This document shows, one piece after another, positions 1 to 7,490 of a stretch of 10,780 nucleotides of DNA. The position numbers were made by a program, and so were the translations under genes. The stretch lies in contig CAYFUH010000044.1 of the NCBI GenBank assembly GCA_964346355.1, forward strand, positions 1 to 10,780. The letters run 5' to 3'. The DNA comes from UBA6115 sp964346355. Lineage in GTDB: Bacteria > Bacillota > Clostridia > Christensenellales > Aristaeellaceae. The notes below the pieces were generated by a model that was not told the DNA's origin, made no database searches, and worked only from the letters and a program-made list of their open reading frames with translations. The number at the start of each line of letters is the position of its first letter. Position 1 is the stretch's first letter.

Positions 1-28
1 GTCAAGGAAAGGGAGCAGGCGGCAAGGC

Positions 29-57
29 TTGACGCGGGGGTAAAGAAAATATAAAAT
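29..57 (+). promoter_or_regulatory. Sigma-A-type promoter of the first operon
   Basis: A TTGACG box at 29-34 lies 17 bases before TAAAAT at 52-57; each differs from the consensus at one position. The predicted start, near base 64, leaves a leader of about 30 bases that contains AGGAGG at 81-86. It would drive the unknown protein and the methyltransferase. A TATAAA overlaps at 50-55 with a shorter 15-base spacer. Prediction by eye only. Confidence 0.6.
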
Positions 58-92
58 TGGGCTGTTAAATACATCATACAAGGAGGGATGTT

Positions 93-1409
93 GTGAAGTT
101 TACCGGCCAGCTCATGCTGGCATATTTAGAGGAGGATGATACGCGGCGCGTCTTATTCCGCGTGCGCCCCTTGATTTCACAGGAAGGCACCTTCACGCAG
201 GAGGACCTGGAGGAGCTGGAGCAGGACGGTTTTTTGCGCATCGCGCCGGACCGCCAGGAGCAACACAGCTTCAAGGACCGCATGAGCGAGTTGGGCTCTT
301 TGTGCCTGATCAACCTGCTCCACGCAGAGACTGCAATGGGCAAGGTGCGCCTCAACAAGAATTACGCGCCCGGCAGGGGCGACAACAACCGCTATATTAT
401 TTATTCCGACGCCATCCAGGCGCTGCCCAGTGAGATGGTGTATGAGGTGGTCTCCGAGGACAAGCGGCACACCGCGCTCACCAGCCAGTATTATCTGCGC
501 GCGGGCGGCCGCATCTCAGGCCCCCATTGCCCCCAGGGCGCGATCACCTGCCCGGCTTCCCAAAGCCTGATGCCCGACTGCGAGCGCCTGTTTCTGGTGG
601 AAATGCCAGACGGCATAAGCCGTATGTTTTATTGGCCGCGCAGCGAGCAGCTGGAAGCCTTGCATCAAGCGGCAAAGACACCGCAGGAAGCGTCAGAAAC
701 GGATGCGGATGCGCAGGCGGATTGGCTGGAAGAGGACGCGGACATCCAGGAGGATGTGCCCTTCACGCCGCCCAGCTTTCCGCTGTTTGACGCGGCCAAA
801 TCGCAGGTGTATGACGCGCTGCGCCTGTCCGGCTTTGATCTGGACGAGGCGCAGGCCGCGCATGTGCTGATGGCCTGCCTGCTGTTTGAGCGGGTGGGCT
901 TGGCAGGCGATAACCTGTCGGATGCCTATTTTGCAGCCCAGACGCTGCTGGATCTCTTCCCTCCCCTGGCAGTTACCCTGGGCCACACAAGCAACGGCTC
1001 CCCCCAGCATGTGCTCTCCCTTTTAGTGGAGGAGGGCAAGGGCAAAAAGCGCTACTTTAAGGACCCCTGGCCCATCTTCCACATCAAAAGCGGGACGGGC
1101 ATTCCCCAGGCGCCCCGGGAGGGCAAGACCCTTAACATGAAGGTGCTGTCCGCCTTTTTGGAGGAGCAGGCCAAAAATGCTGTCACGCAGGAGGCGGAAC
1201 TGGACAGCCTGCTGCTGTCGCTGACCAGGCAGGATCACCCGCTGCCCCTGCGTCTGCGCGCCCAGATTGCCCGGTTTTATCGCTGCGGCTGTGTGTTTGA
1301 GCACCAGCAAGATTGTGTGGCCTTGATCAAGCGGGTGTTTACACAGCCCTATTACCGGGCCTTGGGGCTTGAGGAAGAAGAGGACGCCCAGGCGCAATGG
1401 GCCTACTAA
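93..1409 (+). CDS. Conserved-looking hypothetical protein, 438 aa, function unknown
   Basis: I do not recognise a named family. The GTG start at 93 follows AGGAGG at 81-86 by six bases. The protein is soluble-looking, with no signal peptide or membrane span. Two parts are visible. Residues 1-190 form an N-terminal module rich in charged and aromatic residues, with a K-N-Y-x-P-G-R-G stretch near 88-95 and three cysteines at 146, 153 and 163. An acidic, low-complexity linker (about 197-222) leads to a more helical C-terminal module (about 230-438), which has cysteines at 398, 400 and 408 and ends in an acidic tail. The 3' end overlaps the downstream RNA methyltransferase gene by 13 bases, so the two are almost certainly co-transcribed and probably translationally coupled. 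A role linked to RNA or translation would be guilt by association only. Codon use and G+C match the neighbours. That it is a real gene is nearly certain; its function is open. Confidence 0.9.
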   Translation: MKFTGQLMLAYLEEDDTRRVLFRVRPLISQEGTFTQEDLEELEQDGFLRIAPDRQEQHSFKDRMSELGSLCLINLLHAETAMGKVRLNKNYAPGRGDNNRYIIYSDAIQALPSEMVYEVVSEDKRHTALTSQYYLRAGGRISGPHCPQGAITCPASQSLMPDCERLFLVEMPDGISRMFYWPRSEQLEALHQAAKTPQEASETDADAQADWLEEDADIQEDVPFTPPSFPLFDAAKSQVYDALRLSGFDLDEAQAAHVLMACLLFERVGLAGDNLSDAYFAAQTLLDLFPPLAVTLGHTSNGSPQHVLSLLVEEGKGKKRYFKDPWPIFHIKSGTGIPQAPREGKTLNMKVLSAFLEEQAKNAVTQEAELDSLLLSLTRQDHPLPLRLRAQIARFYRCGCVFEHQQDCVALIKRVFTQPYYRALGLEEEEDAQAQWAY

Positions 1410-2170
1410 AGGAGATTACCAGCACCGCCAACCCCCAGGTGAAGCGGTGGCGGCAATTACAAACCAGCGTCGGCCGATGTGCGCACGGCTTATTTCTGGC
1501 TGAGGGCGAGCACCTGTGCGAGGAAGCCTTCAAGCACAGCGCCGCGGTCAGTTTTTTGGTGCAAAAGGACAAGGAGGAGCAGTATGCCCGCTTTGTTCAT
1601 GCGGGTTGTGACGCCTTTTTGGTAAGCCCGCAGGTCATAAGGGCCCTCTCTGACAGCAAAACACCGCAAGGCTGCATCGCGGTGTGCCGGATGCCGCAAG
1701 CGCGGCCGCTTGCGTCAGCCGGCGCGCGCCTGCTTGCGCTCAACCGCCTGCAGGACCCGGGCAACCTGGGCACCATCTGGCGCACGCTGGACGCTGCAGG
1801 CTTTGACGGCCTGCTGGTGGATCCGGGCTGCGCGGATCCCTTCTCGCCCAAGGCGGTGCGCGCCAGCATGGGCGCGGTGTTCCGGGTGCCCGTGTTCGCC
1901 TGTGACAGCCTGGCGCAAGCCCTCAATTTGCTTCCTCACCACGTGAAGGTCGCGGGCGATCTGTCCGGCACGCCTTATTATGAGCACCCGCCCTTTGGGG
2001 AGCGGGTGTGCCTGCTGGTGGGCAACGAAGGCGCGGGCCTGGAGGAGGAGTTGCTGAAGCTTTCGGACTACCGCCTGCGCCTGCCCATTGCAGGCGGGGC
2101 GGAATCCCTCAATGCCGCGGTAGCGGCAGGCTTGATGATCTATGATGTCTTACTGCGCGCTGATTCTTAA
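1397..2170 (+). CDS. SpoU/TrmH-family RNA 2'-O-methyltransferase
   Basis: A 257-residue SPOUT-class enzyme expected to transfer a methyl group from S-adenosylmethionine to a ribose 2'-OH in tRNA or rRNA. The N-terminal part (about 1-95) has the SpoU substrate-binding look: an S-x-x-N-P-x-V-K opening near 9-16 and F-L-A-E-G-E at 33-38. The catalytic trefoil-knot domain carries all three family motifs: L-Q-D-P-G-N-L-G-T-I-x-R-T at 118-130 (Asn123, Arg129), L-L-V-G-N-E-G-A-G-L at 206-215 (Glu211), and P-I-x-G-G-A-E-S-L-N-A-A-V-A-A-G at 230-245. Length fits the common Firmicutes paralogue that often lies near pheS/pheT, but neither gene is here. The ATG at 1397 is inside the upstream gene and has only a weak, distant purine run before it, so translation probably depends on termination-reinitiation at the upstream TAA. 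The target nucleotide cannot be told from the sequence. Confidence 0.93.
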   Translation: MGLLKEITSTANPQVKRWRQLQTSVGRCAHGLFLAEGEHLCEEAFKHSAAVSFLVQKDKEEQYARFVHAGCDAFLVSPQVIRALSDSKTPQGCIAVCRMPQARPLASAGARLLALNRLQDPGNLGTIWRTLDAAGFDGLLVDPGCADPFSPKAVRASMGAVFRVPVFACDSLAQALNLLPHHVKVAGDLSGTPYYEHPPFGERVCLLVGNEGAGLEEELLKLSDYRLRLPIAGGAESLNAAVAAGLMIYDVLLRADS

Positions 2171-2192
2171 GCACGAAGTCATTTTGCCCATA

Positions 2193-2230
2193 AAAAACAG
2201 CACCGCATACCCTGACGCGGTGCTGTTTTT
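2193..2230. terminator. Bidirectional intrinsic terminator between methyltransferase and GlsB-like gene
   Basis: A perfect 14-bp inverted repeat (2193-2206 with 2217-2230) with a 10-base loop. The core stem is CAGCACCGC/GCGGTGCTG, with an A run on the left and a T run on the right, so it can end transcripts from either side. It separates two convergent genes. Confidence 0.92.
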
Positions 2231-2241
2231 ATGAGCAGGGA

Positions 2242-2490
2242 TCAGCGTCTTACAAGCCGGGCCAGGAAAATCACGATGCAGGCGCCCACAATCGCGACCA
2301 GCAGGGACGCGATGCTGAAGCCATCGTTGTAGTTGATGCCCAACAGGCCAGCCACGAAGCCGCCAACGATCGAGCCGATAATGCCCAGGATAATGTTGAC
2401 CATCAGGCTGTTTTCACTGCCCATGATCTTGCCCGCTAAAAAGCCGGCGATCGCGCCAAATAATGCCCACAGCAACAGGTTTACTAACAT
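2242..2490 (-). CDS. GlsB/YeaQ/YmgE-family small membrane protein
   Basis: An 82-residue, very hydrophobic protein of the transglycosylase-associated (GlsB/YeaQ/YmgE) family, placed in the cytoplasmic membrane. Three glycine-rich hydrophobic segments are visible at about 2-20, 29-50 and 57-78, with the family-type G-A-I-A-G-x-x-A-G-K-I-M-G near 12-24 and a second G-I-I-G-S-I-V-G-G near 36-44. It ends in L-V-R-R followed by TGA. I chose the ATG at 2488-2490, not longer upstream starts, because GGAGG lies eight bases before it on the minus strand and the family is normally 80-90 residues; an extended reading frame to 2754 would run through the divergent gene's coding region. Members are commonly stress-induced envelope proteins of unknown biochemistry. 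The phasin-like gene is divergent from it, 78 bases away. Confidence 0.9.
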   Translation of the reverse strand: MLVNLLLWALFGAIAGFLAGKIMGSENSLMVNIILGIIGSIVGGFVAGLLGINYNDGFSIASLLVAIVGACIVIFLARLVRR

Positions 2491-2568
2491 AGGTTCATCC
2501 TCCATTTTCATCAGGTTGTTTTTTGTGCAAGCGCACACGGGTATATTGCATGCAAGGAGGTGATTTTT
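2491..2568. promoter_or_regulatory. Divergent control region with two small palindromes
   Basis: The 78 bases between the GlsB-like and phasin-like genes must hold both leaders. A TATATT at 2542-2547 could be a -10 box for the plus-strand gene, but no convincing -35 box is spaced correctly. Two symmetric elements stand out: TGTGC-AAGC-GCACA at 2524-2537, and the perfect 10-bp palindrome TTGCATGCAA at 2546-2555, which runs into the plus-strand ribosome binding site. Either could be an operator; both are short enough to be chance. Confidence 0.35.
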
Positions 2569-3126
2569 TTGGATCACATCGAAGAGAAGCTCAAGAACAT
2601 TGTGTTGGCTGGTATTGGCGCAATTGCCAATACAGTGGAAAAATCCAAAGACGCGATTGTGGATTTTGTCAGCAGTGACTCCGGCAAATCCCTCGCGCAA
2701 AAAGGGGAGCAGGTCGTTCAATCCGCGGTGGACGCGGGTAGCAAGGCGTACCAAAAGGTGAAGGACGCGTTGAGCGAAGCAGAATTGAAGGATCGCATGA
2801 AAGCGGAAAAAGAACGGCTCAAATCCTTAGCCAAGCAAGTCTATACGCTGAGCGAAGACGAAAAAGAAGTATTTGACAGCTACCTGAAAAAGTACCAGAC
2901 AGAGCCCGAGGCGGTCTCCTTCGGCCCGGAGGAGGGCAAGGATCCCAAGTCCGAGGAAGCGCTGGGCAAACCCGGCGTGACTGATGTGGAGTTTGGGCAG
3001 CCGACCAAGGAACCTTCCCAGCAGCCCCTGTCGCCCACAGCGCCGGATGACGAAGACAATGTCAAGCGCATGCAAACCGACACCATGAACGAGCACCTGA
3101 AACAAAACGTCCCCTACGATTTTTAA
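2569..3126 (+). CDS. Phasin-like coiled-coil protein, TTG start
   Basis: A 185-residue charged protein. The N-terminal 35 residues, with L-A-G-I-G-A-I-A-N-T-V-E-K-S-K at 13-27, closely resemble the small Firmicutes phasin-family (PhaF/PhaP-like) proteins: an amphipathic segment followed by helical, Lys/Glu-rich sequence. Residues about 40-110 are predicted helical and probably coiled coil; about 111-170 is acidic, proline-rich and disordered. In many Firmicutes such proteins occur without polyhydroxyalkanoate synthesis genes, and none is seen here, so granule binding is not implied. Start choice: the near-perfect AAGGAGGTGA at 2554-2563 points to TTG at 2569, eight bases after AGGAGG. A GTG at 2560 in the same frame lies inside that ribosome binding site and is unlikely to be used. 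A hairpin terminator follows the stop. The divergent partner is a stress-type membrane protein, so an envelope or stress role is possible. Family call moderately sure; function unknown. Confidence 0.8.
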   Translation: MDHIEEKLKNIVLAGIGAIANTVEKSKDAIVDFVSSDSGKSLAQKGEQVVQSAVDAGSKAYQKVKDALSEAELKDRMKAEKERLKSLAKQVYTLSEDEKEVFDSYLKKYQTEPEAVSFGPEEGKDPKSEEALGKPGVTDVEFGQPTKEPSQQPLSPTAPDDEDNVKRMQTDTMNEHLKQNVPYDF

Positions 3127-3147
3127 AAGAACTGTAAATCACATCAT

Positions 3148-3180
3148 AAAAGCAGGAAACCGTTATCGTTTCCTGCTTTT
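3148..3180. terminator. Bidirectional intrinsic terminator between phasin-like gene and rtcB
   Basis: A perfect 13-bp inverted repeat (3148-3160 with 3168-3180) around a 7-base loop. The GCAGGAAAC/GTTTCCTGC core is flanked by A and T runs and lies between two convergent genes. Confidence 0.92.
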
Positions 3181-3201
3181 ATTCTGCCTGTCGATGAAAC
3201 C

Positions 3202-4338
3202 CTAATCCCCGGCGGCTTTGAAGTTGTAGATGGGCTGGATGATATCCAGCACTTCCACCGTATCGCCAATGGTGCTTAAGATATGTTCCTTGTCCTTATA
3301 GGCCATGGGTGCCTCGTCAATGGTGGTTTTGTCCAGCGTGGAGGAGTAGATGCCCTCCATGCTGCGCTGGAAGGCACCCAGGTTGATGGTGCGCTTGGCC
3401 TCGCCCCGGCTCATGATGCGGCCCGCCCCGTGGGGCGCGGAATGGTTCCAGTCCGGGTTGCCCTTGCCGCGCGCTACAATCGATCCGTCACGCATGTTCA
3501 GCGGAATCACCAGGATCTCGCCTTTTTGGGCGGATACAGCGCCCTTCCTCAGGATTTGTTTGTCATCAATATAATTGTGGATGGTCTGGAACACCTGCGC
3601 GTCATGCAAACTGAGCGGCGGGTTTAAACCCTCCATGATGCGCTCTGCCATCACCTCGCGATTCCAGGCAGCCCAGCGTTGGGCGATGCGCATGTCGTGC
3701 AAATAATCTGCCAGCAGCGCGCCTTCCAAATAGGCCAAAGCCTTGGGAATGGCAGATTTATTTTTTCTGCCCGCGTTGTGGTAGCGGATCGCCATATCCT
3801 GGTAGTGCTTCGCGATCTGCGTGCCCAGGTTGCGCGATCCGGAGTGGATCAGCAAATACAGCTTGTCCGATTCATTGCTCGCCACCTCAATAAAATGATT
3901 GCCGCCGCCTAAGGTGCCCAGGGAGCGGTAGATGCGCTGGATGTTGCGGATTTGGTCAAAGCACTTGAGTTTTTCCAGCATCTGCACCTGCTTCTCGGGG
4001 TAGGCCGCATGCTGATTTACCGTAAAGCCGGCCGGGATGCGGCGCACAATCCTGTCAAAGGACTTTGGGTCAAACTGGTTTCTTGTCATGGGAAGTTCCA
4101 TCACCAGCACGCCGCAACCCACGTCCACCCCCACCAGGTTGGGGCATACCTTGTCCACAATGCGCATGGTGGTGCCAATCACACAGCCCATGCCGGCGTG
4201 CACATCCGGCATGATGCGCACATGCGCGCCCTTAACAAAAGGCTGGTCCATCAATTCCGCGATCTGAATATAGGCTGATTGCTCAACATCCTTTGTGAAC
4301 ACCTTCGCGCTGCCGTATTTTCCGTCAATCTGCAGCAA
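3202..4338 (-). CDS. rtcB: RtcB-family RNA ligase (3'-phosphate/5'-OH)
   Basis: GTP- and manganese-dependent ligase that joins RNA 2',3'-cyclic phosphate or 3'-phosphate ends to 5'-hydroxyl ends, in bacteria linked to RNA repair after cleavage of tRNA or rRNA. The family signature is complete in 378 residues: V-D-V-G-C-G at 71-76 (metal ligands Asp72, Cys75), G-G-G-N-H-F-I-E at 144-151 (His148), H-S-G-S-R at 165-169 (His165), I-H-N-Y at 253-256 (His254), and S-A-P-H-G-A-G-R at 300-307 with His303 as the expected guanylylated residue. The length is that of the short bacterial RtcB forms. The start is TTG at 4336-4338, seven bases after AGGAG on the minus strand. No archease, RtcA cyclase or RtcR regulator gene is beside it, so this is a stand-alone copy. 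It is transcribed away from the aminopeptidase gene and ends at the two-way terminator. Confidence 0.96.
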   Translation of the reverse strand: MLQIDGKYGSAKVFTKDVEQSAYIQIAELMDQPFVKGAHVRIMPDVHAGMGCVIGTTMRIVDKVCPNLVGVDVGCGVLVMELPMTRNQFDPKSFDRIVRRIPAGFTVNQHAAYPEKQVQMLEKLKCFDQIRNIQRIYRSLGTLGGGNHFIEVASNESDKLYLLIHSGSRNLGTQIAKHYQDMAIRYHNAGRKNKSAIPKALAYLEGALLADYLHDMRIAQRWAAWNREVMAERIMEGLNPPLSLHDAQVFQTIHNYIDDKQILRKGAVSAQKGEILVIPLNMRDGSIVARGKGNPDWNHSAPHGAGRIMSRGEAKRTINLGAFQRSMEGIYSSTLDKTTIDEAPMAYKDKEHILSTIGDTVEVLDIIQPIYNFKAAGD

Positions 4339-4382
4339 ATAAACGCTCCTTTCAATATGTCATTGACCCATCCCGCATACTT

Positions 4383-4391
4383 ATCATACCA
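4383..4391 (-). promoter_or_regulatory. Extended -10 promoter of rtcB
   Basis: On the minus strand TGGTATGAT gives a TGn motif plus TATGAT. No good -35 box lies 16-18 bases upstream, which fits an extended -10 promoter. The predicted leader is about 38 bases. It lies in the 126-base gap shared with the divergent aminopeptidase gene. Confidence 0.5.
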
Positions 4392-4421
4392 CAGGTTCCC
4401 CTTTATGTTTGCCGGGCAATC

Positions 4422-4430
4422 TGGTATGCT
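4422..4430 (+). promoter_or_regulatory. Extended -10 promoter of the M17 aminopeptidase gene
   Basis: TGGTATGCT combines a TGn motif with TATGCT. A weak TTTATG lies 17 bases upstream at 4402-4407. The predicted start near 4437 leaves a leader of about 28 bases with GGAGG at 4450-4454. Confidence 0.5.
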
Positions 4431-4464
4431 CTTAGCAGAAAAACGCACAGGAGGATGACAACCC

Positions 4465-5952
4465 ATGGTGTTTCAAACATTTGATGCCCTGCCGCAAGAC
4501 GCGAAGACCAGCCTGATTTTGCTGGGGGAGGACAATTACTCGCAGGAGGGGCAAAGCGCCCTCACAGGGGAGCAGTTTGCCCATATCCTGGCGCTGAACC
4601 TGAAGCCCGGCAAGCTGGAAAACATCCAGACCCTAACCCGGGATGGGATTAAGACCAGCTTTTACGCCCTGCTGCCCCGGGAATTAAGCTACGACAAGCT
4701 GGAGGAACTGACCGCCGAGGTAGCAGGCCGCTTGCGCGCCTTGCATGCCGATACAGTGCACATCGCGCTTGCGGATGACAGCCTGGCGGCGCTATCCGGC
4801 GCTTTTTACAAGCAATTGGCGCTGATGGACGACGGGTTCGCCCACTACAAAACCACCGGCATCGACCCGATTGACCCGGAAGCGGACAAGCCGGAAGAGG
4901 AGGTATGGAAGCCCGAGTTTACCCTGTATCTGCCCGATGCCATGGACAAAAAGGCAGAGGAAAAGAAAGCAAAACAGGCACAGAAAATGGCAGAAGGCAT
5001 CCGCATCGCGCGCAGACTGGTTAACGAGCCGGCCAACGTGATGTCGCCGGAGCGCCTGGCCAAGGAAGCCGGCAAACTGGCCAAGAAGCATGGGTTTGAG
5101 ATCGAAGTTTTTAACGAACAGCAAATCCAGGACATGGGCATGGAGGCCTTTTACAGCGTCGCCAAGGGCTCGGACGCCCCGCCGCGCTTCATGGTCATGC
5201 GCTATATGAACAACAAGGACACGGAGGAGGTGCTGGCGCTGGTCGGCAAGGGCCTCACCTATGACTCCGGCGGCTATGCCTTAAAGCCCGCCGCGGGCAT
5301 GGACACCATGTTTTGCGACATGGGCGGCGCGGGCGCGGTCATTGGCGCCATCAGCGCGCTGGCGATGTTAAAGGCCAAGGTCAACGTGGTGGCCATTGTT
5401 GCGGCCTGTGAGAACATGATCTCCGGCCATGCCTACCGCAACGGCGACATCATCGGCAGCCTGGCCGGCAAGTTCATCGAGGTGGTCAACACCGACGCCG
5501 AAGGCAGGCTGACCCTGGCTGACGCCATCACCTACGCGGCCACTGTAATCAAGGCAGATAAAATCATCGACATCGCCACCTTAACCGGCGCTGTGGGCGT
5601 TGCCCTGGGCAACCAGATTACCGGCGTAGTGGCGGATGACGAGGGCATCTGGGCGGCAATCTCCGCAGCTTCTGAACAAAGCGGTGACAAGGTCTGGCGT
5701 ATGCCGCATTTTGAGCACCTGGCCAAGAGCAACAAGTCCGAGCGCGCCGACATCAAAAACTCCGGCGGGCGCATGGCCGGTACTGCCACCGCGGCGCTGT
5801 TTTGCCGCGCCTTCGCCTTTGGCGTGCCCTGGGGCCATCTGGACATCGCCGGCACCGCCTACCAGGACAAGGCCAGCGCCAAGGCGCCCCTGGGCGCCAC
5901 CGGCGTAGGGGCAGAGATTTTAACCCGCGCCGCCATCAAACTTTTTGATTAA
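4465..5952 (+). CDS. pepA: Leucyl aminopeptidase (peptidase family M17)
   Basis: Cytosolic two-metal aminopeptidase that removes N-terminal residues, especially leucine, from peptides; normally a hexamer. At 495 residues it has the normal family length. The N-terminal domain (about 1-160) is divergent, as is usual. The C-terminal catalytic domain keeps every key residue: V-G-K-G-L-T-Y-D-S-G-G at 260-270 (metal ligands Lys262 and Asp267), L-K-P at 273-275 (catalytic Lys274), C-D-M-G-G-A at 284-289 (Asp285), and the signature N-T-D-A-E-G-R-L at 342-349 (Asp344, Glu346, catalytic Arg348). A lysine/glutamate-rich helix at about 161-180 links the domains. The ATG at 4465 follows GGAGG at 4450-4454 by ten bases. 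The gene stands alone, with its own promoter and terminator, and is divergent from rtcB. The catalytic class is certain. Some PepA proteins also bind DNA, but nothing here shows that. Confidence 0.96.
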   Translation: MVFQTFDALPQDAKTSLILLGEDNYSQEGQSALTGEQFAHILALNLKPGKLENIQTLTRDGIKTSFYALLPRELSYDKLEELTAEVAGRLRALHADTVHIALADDSLAALSGAFYKQLALMDDGFAHYKTTGIDPIDPEADKPEEEVWKPEFTLYLPDAMDKKAEEKKAKQAQKMAEGIRIARRLVNEPANVMSPERLAKEAGKLAKKHGFEIEVFNEQQIQDMGMEAFYSVAKGSDAPPRFMVMRYMNNKDTEEVLALVGKGLTYDSGGYALKPAAGMDTMFCDMGGAGAVIGAISALAMLKAKVNVVAIVAACENMISGHAYRNGDIIGSLAGKFIEVVNTDAEGRLTLADAITYAATVIKADKIIDIATLTGAVGVALGNQITGVVADDEGIWAAISAASEQSGDKVWRMPHFEHLAKSNKSERADIKNSGGRMAGTATAALFCRAFAFGVPWGHLDIAGTAYQDKASAKAPLGATGVGAEILTRAAIKLFD

Positions 5953-5986
5953 TACCAAACGAAGGAATAAGCGCATATACTGAAAC

Positions 5987-6022
5987 AAAATCCCGGAGCA
6001 TCTCTTCTGCCTCCGGGATTTT
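5987..6022. terminator. Bidirectional intrinsic terminator between pepA and pncB
   Basis: A 12-bp inverted repeat, AAAATCCCGGAG at 5987-5998 with CTCCGGGATTTT at 6011-6022, around a 12-base loop. A and T runs flank both sides of the G+C core, so it serves both convergent genes. Confidence 0.92.
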
Positions 6023-6044
6023 TCTGTTCATCCTGCGAATGGTT

Positions 6045-7481
6045 TTAGATATGTCTGCCTTTGGAATCGTGCAGCATGTCGTTGCGCAGGGTCCACAGCT
6101 TCTGGGACCAGTCCACCTTAAACAGGGTGGGGAAGATCAGGCGCAAGTGCTGCTCCCAGATGGTCTGCTCCTCGGCCTCCCGGTGCGCGCGGATCTGCGC
6201 CAGCGTGGGTTTTTCGTACACCGTCTTGCCGTCCTTTACAAAGGGCACCAGCATCTTTTTGGCGCTGTAGCGGGTCAATGTCATGCGCTTCCAGGTGTCC
6301 TTCGGGTCAAAAATGGTGAGCGGCTGGGTCTCATCCATCACCTCATCTGACAGGGTAATCAAATCGGCCACCGCCATATGGTTCTCATCATAAATGCGGT
6401 ACAGCTCCTGGTGCCCGGGCAGGGTCACCTTGACCGGGTTGTCCGAGCGCTTCATTTTGGGCTGCAGCACGCCGTCCGTCTCCAGCGCGTTCATCTTGTA
6501 CACGCCGCCAAAGGCGGAGCGGTCGGCGCTGGTGATCAGCTTGGTGCCCACGCCCCACAGGTCAATCCGCGCGCCCTGCAGCTTCAAATCGCGGATGATG
6601 GTCTCATCCAGGTCGTTGGAGGCGCAGATGATCACCTCCGGGAAGCCGGCCTCATCCAGCATTTTGCGCGCTTCCTGGCTTAAATAGGCCAAATCGCCCG
6701 AGTCCAGGCGGATGCCCAGGGGCTTGCCGCCTTTCGCTTTTAATTCCTTGAACACTTTGATGGCGTTGGGCAGGCCGGAAGCCAGGGTGTCATAGGTGTC
6801 GACCAACAGCAGCGCGTTGTCAGGGAAGCTGTTGGCATAGGCTAAAAAGGCCTCCACCTCGCTGTCAAAGCTCATCACCCAGGAGTGGGCGTGCGTGCCG
6901 GCCACTTTGATGCCAAAGGTTTGCCCGGCCAACACGTTGGAGGTGGAATCACACCCGCCAATCACGGCGGCGCGCGCGCCATACAGCCCGGCGTCCGGCC
7001 CCTGGGCGCGGCGCAGGCCAAACTCCATCACAGAATCGTTCTGCGCAGCCCGGCAGACGCGGTTGGCCTTGGTGGCGATGAGGGATTGGTGGCCCACCAG
7101 GGTGAGCAGCGCGGTCTCAATCAGCTGCGCCTGCGCAAGCGGCGCGTCCACGCGCACCATGGGGGTGCCGGGGAAAACAAAGCTGCCCTCCGGCACAATG
7201 TCAATGGTGCCCGTGAAGCGAAAGGCCTTCAAATAGGCGAGGAACTCCTCTTCAAACAGGTTCAGGCTGCGCAGGTAGGCGATGTCCTCCGGGCCAAAGT
7301 GCAGGTTTTCAATATAGTCCAAAAACTGCTCGTTGCCGGCCATGATGGCGTAGTTGAGCCCGGGCGCGTGGCGAAAGAACATCGTAAACACCGCACGGCG
7401 GTTTTGCATACCCTGTTTTAAATAGCCCTGCAGCATGGTCAGCTGGTACAGATCAGTCAGCATGGTCAGGTTTCTCATCAT
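6045..7481 (-). CDS. pncB: Nicotinate phosphoribosyltransferase
   Basis: Makes nicotinate mononucleotide from nicotinate and phosphoribosyl pyrophosphate, with ATP stimulation: the entry step of niacin salvage. The 478-residue length suits the Gram-positive NAPRTase form. Visible motifs in order: an L-T-D-L-Y-Q-L-T-M opening at 8-16, E-F-G-L-R-R-A-Q-G at 153-161, G-T-H-A-H-S-W-V at 195-202 (expected catalytic histidine region), L-V-D-T-Y-D-T at 226-232, G-I-R-L-D-S-G-D-L at 256-264 (phosphate binding), S-N-D-L-D-E at 288-293 and W-G-V-G-T-K-L at 309-315. Two ATG codons are adjacent at 7479-7481 and 7476-7478. The AAGGA before them is three bases from the first and six from the second, so the second may be the true start, one residue shorter. 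It begins nine bases after the nadE stop, so the two form one operon ending at the 5987-6022 terminator. Confidence 0.96.
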   Translation of the reverse strand: MMRNLTMLTDLYQLTMLQGYLKQGMQNRRAVFTMFFRHAPGLNYAIMAGNEQFLDYIENLHFGPEDIAYLRSLNLFEEEFLAYLKAFRFTGTIDIVPEGSFVFPGTPMVRVDAPLAQAQLIETALLTLVGHQSLIATKANRVCRAAQNDSVMEFGLRRAQGPDAGLYGARAAVIGGCDSTSNVLAGQTFGIKVAGTHAHSWVMSFDSEVEAFLAYANSFPDNALLLVDTYDTLASGLPNAIKVFKELKAKGGKPLGIRLDSGDLAYLSQEARKMLDEAGFPEVIICASNDLDETIIRDLKLQGARIDLWGVGTKLITSADRSAFGGVYKMNALETDGVLQPKMKRSDNPVKVTLPGHQELYRIYDENHMAVADLITLSDEVMDETQPLTIFDPKDTWKRMTLTRYSAKKMLVPFVKDGKTVYEKPTLAQIRAHREAEEQTIWEQHLRLIFPTLFKVDWSQKLWTLRNDMLHDSKGRHI

Positions 7482-7490
7482 CGTTCCTTT

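Noticed and set aside
1..54. Possible C-terminal end of an upstream gene (frame 1 reads open to a TAA at 52-54)
   Set aside because: Only 17 codons are visible and the other two plus-strand frames are also open for most of that length, so no frame can be chosen. The promoter boxes lie in the same stretch.
2491..2754. N-terminal extension of the GlsB-like gene to a 170-residue protein
   Set aside because: It would run antisense through the phasin-like gene; the internal ATG at 2488-2490 has a proper ribosome binding site and gives the normal family length.
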